From assembly GCA_021797995.1 (NCBI GenBank), contig JAJZYR010000008.1:1-38525 (forward strand): a DNA stretch of 38,525 bases, written 5' to 3'. Shown here piece by piece: positions 37,676-38,525 of this stretch. Below the pieces are notes generated by a model. It was not told the DNA's origin. It searched no databases and was given only the letters and a program-made list of their open reading frames with translations. Position 1 is the stretch's first letter, and each line of letters starts with the position of its first letter. The DNA comes from Microcaldota archaeon (lineage in GTDB: Archaea; Micrarchaeota; Micrarchaeia; Micrarchaeales; CABMGC01). Made by a program: the position numbers and the translations under genes.

Positions 37676-37760
37676 TTACTGTAAATGCATAAAAATCCCG
37701 TATGCTCTGTAGAGTTCTGGGTTGATACAGAATGCGATCTTGAACACTTGGGGTAAAGAT

Positions 37761-37904
37761 TTAAGATAATTCATATACTACTGTTGGACTCGCAAGACCA
37801 AAATGATACGATGACCATAGCAATAAGACTAGTACGATCTCAATCAACGAGCCAAGTAAAAAAGATGCTGCTCGTTTAGTTTTAATTAAATTATATAAGA
37901 CCAA
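37761..37904 (-). CDS. Possible 47-residue membrane protein
   Basis: This weak candidate on the minus strand starts at TTG directly downstream of the Cas1-like fragment. The product has a basic start (MVLYNLIKTKRAASFLLGSL), one membrane helix (IEIVLVLLLWSSYHFG) and a short tail. No clear ribosome-binding site was found. About 130 bases between this and the RHH gene (37633-37760) hold its promoter and no other gene; a 5-bp hairpin TTCTG/CAGAA lies at about 37715-37732. Confidence 0.3.
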   Translation of the reverse strand: MVLYNLIKTKRAASFLLGSLIEIVLVLLLWSSYHFGLASPTVVYELS

Positions 37905-37911
37905 ACAATCA

Positions 37912-38370
37912 CTATAATTCTTTCATAACTCTGTTGTAGATCTTTATCTGCCTTCCTTCCTTAAGATTATTTTTTATATACCATAACGTATTTCTCCGTA
38001 TGCCTAACTTTCTGCGTTCTTCTGAAGTCATATTAAGTATTTGATCACGTAACTTTGTAGGATCGTTGAGTGCAATTTGTATGTATGGTATATTAAATGT
38101 CAGTGTTTTTGATATGCCAACAACGTAATTAGATAGATTCCTAACGTTATCTAGCAGTATAAACTCGTACGAATGATGTTTTCCTTTGTATTCTACTGTT
38201 TTGTTAAGGTTAACGGTAATCTTGTCAAGTAGCATCCTTGACGCTGATTCTCGTAGTCTTATATTATAGTTCTCAGTTACGATAAAATCGGATTTCTTAA
38301 TTTTCTTGTCTTCGAGCACTTGAATTACTGATAAATCAACTACCCACCTATAAAGTTCCTGATTATCAGT
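37912..38370 (-). pseudogene. cas1: Cas1-like C-terminal fragment
   Basis: The open frame reads as the last about 150 residues of a Cas1-type integrase: DNQELYRWVVDLSVIQ, KIKKSDFIVTENYNIRLR, VEYKGKHHSYEFILLDNVRN, TSEERRKLGIRRNTLWYIK, then RQIKIYNRVMKEL. In Cas1 the first block corresponds to the D-L-x-E-P-F-R-x-x-V-D stretch, and the rest is the C-terminal tail of archaeal Cas1. The catalytic Glu and His lie further N-terminal and are absent here. A GTG at 38319 could start a 135-residue product, but homology goes on upstream to about 38370, so a truncated gene is more likely. No Cas2, Cas4, CRISPR repeats or other cas genes are in the window. The family is recalled from motifs, not searched. 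Confidence 0.55.
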
Positions 38371-38413
38371 GGCGCAAGCATTCCTATCTTCTCGGCGGTG
38401 GGGCGCAGCAGCC

Positions 38414-38525
38414 TCAGTGTTTTGCCCTCCTTGACAGTCCCTTCCTAAGCCGCTTGAGCAGCAGCGCGTCGTACATCCTGTCGTAATGGATGAGTAGGAA
38501 CAATGCGGCGAAGAGGACGACTGCG
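38414..38525 (-). CDS. C-terminal end of a membrane protein, partial
   Basis: The window edge cuts this gene. The last 36 visible residues give a membrane helix (AVVLFAALFLLIHYDRMYDA) and a basic end (LLKRLRKGLSRRAKH). G+C-rich third positions match the chromosome outside the island. If one G were added to the GGG run near 38441-38443, the frame would continue as a charged 35-residue extension (KGTVKEGKTLRLLRPTAEKI, then GMLAPLIIRN) to a stop at 38340, inside the island border. A frameshift or sequencing slip is possible. Family not recognised. Confidence 0.4.
   Translation of the reverse strand, partial: AVVLFAALFLLIHYDRMYDALLLKRLRKGLSRRAKH

Larger units (their letters stand above)
34362..38375. 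mobile_element. A+T-rich island adjoining tRNA-Pro
   Basis: From the last base of tRNA-Pro to about 38375 the sequence is visibly richer in A+T, with different codon use (AGA, ATA, TTA, AAA frequent), and carries genes of accessory type: small membrane proteins, a metzincin-motif protein, a ribbon-helix-helix protein and a coiled-coil HTH protein. It ends at a C-terminal Cas1-like fragment whose N-terminal part is missing, exactly where G+C-rich DNA resumes. This suggests insertion at the tRNA gene and decay. I found no integrase gene, and no repeat of the tRNA 3' end at the right border, so the element class is unknown. Confidence 0.5.

Noticed and set aside
37690-37760. Possible tRNA or tRNA fragment with GTTCAAGATC-like sequence on the minus strand
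   Set aside because: No acceptor or T stem can be paired, so it is not an attachment-site copy of tRNA-Pro.
34362-38525. Duplicate of the tRNA-Pro 3' end as attR
   Set aside because: Reading the block and the window end I found no copy of the T arm/acceptor sequence.

Overview
This window is archaeal chromosome. It carries ribosomal proteins L21e, L40e and S6e, translation factor aIF2-gamma, RNA polymerase subunit F (Rpb4), topoisomerase VI subunit B, a Cdc48 ATPase, a Pno1/Dim2-type KH protein, a DUF655 protein and tRNA-Pro(UGG). Many genes have a TATA-like element about 25-27 bases before the start codon, which suggests leaderless transcripts. The TATA-binding protein has only one of the usual two repeats. 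Topoisomerase VI argues against Thermoplasmatales. A small-genome DPANN lineage such as Micrarchaeota is my best guess, but this is inference and no marker phylogeny could be run.

Layout. (1) 1-2.7 kb: an unknown protein, half-size TBP, L21e, DUF655 and rpoF. (2) 3.0-5.4 kb: a DUF2079-like membrane protein and a MoxR AAA+ ATPase. (3) 5.4-24.2 kb, all on the + strand: a large envelope-machine locus. It has a VirB2/TrbC-like pilin candidate, two other polytopic membrane proteins, six consecutive secreted/polytopic paralogues sharing a VirB6/CedA-like core, two paralogous membrane-anchored proteins that look like detached VirB3-VirB4 N-terminal regions, a VirB4/HerA ATPase, three small or soluble accessory proteins, a 49-residue protein, and a 791-residue protein with a large outer domain and a cytoplasmic domain. 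This looks like a type IV secretion/DNA-transfer-related apparatus with an unusual part list. No relaxase or VirD4 coupling protein is visible. (4) 24.3-34.3 kb: informational and housekeeping genes on both strands, with a wHTH regulator, a DHH phosphoesterase and a MazG-like NTP pyrophosphohydrolase. (5) 34.36-38.37 kb: a visibly A+T-rich block starting directly after tRNA-Pro. It encodes small membrane proteins, a metzincin-motif protein, a ribbon-helix-helix protein paired with a double-HTH/coiled-coil protein, and what looks like the C-terminal remnant of a Cas1 gene at its right border. It is a probable genomic island or decayed integrated element. (6) The last 150 bases return to G+C-rich sequence with the end of another membrane protein gene.

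How the parts may work together (inference): the VirB4-like ATPase and its two anchored partners would sit under the membrane, energising a channel made from VirB6-like paralogues and a pilus of the small two-helix protein. The 791-residue protein could connect the outside to the cytoplasm. Start codons were revised from the longest open frame where a promoter or Shine-Dalgarno sequence supported it; each case is stated.
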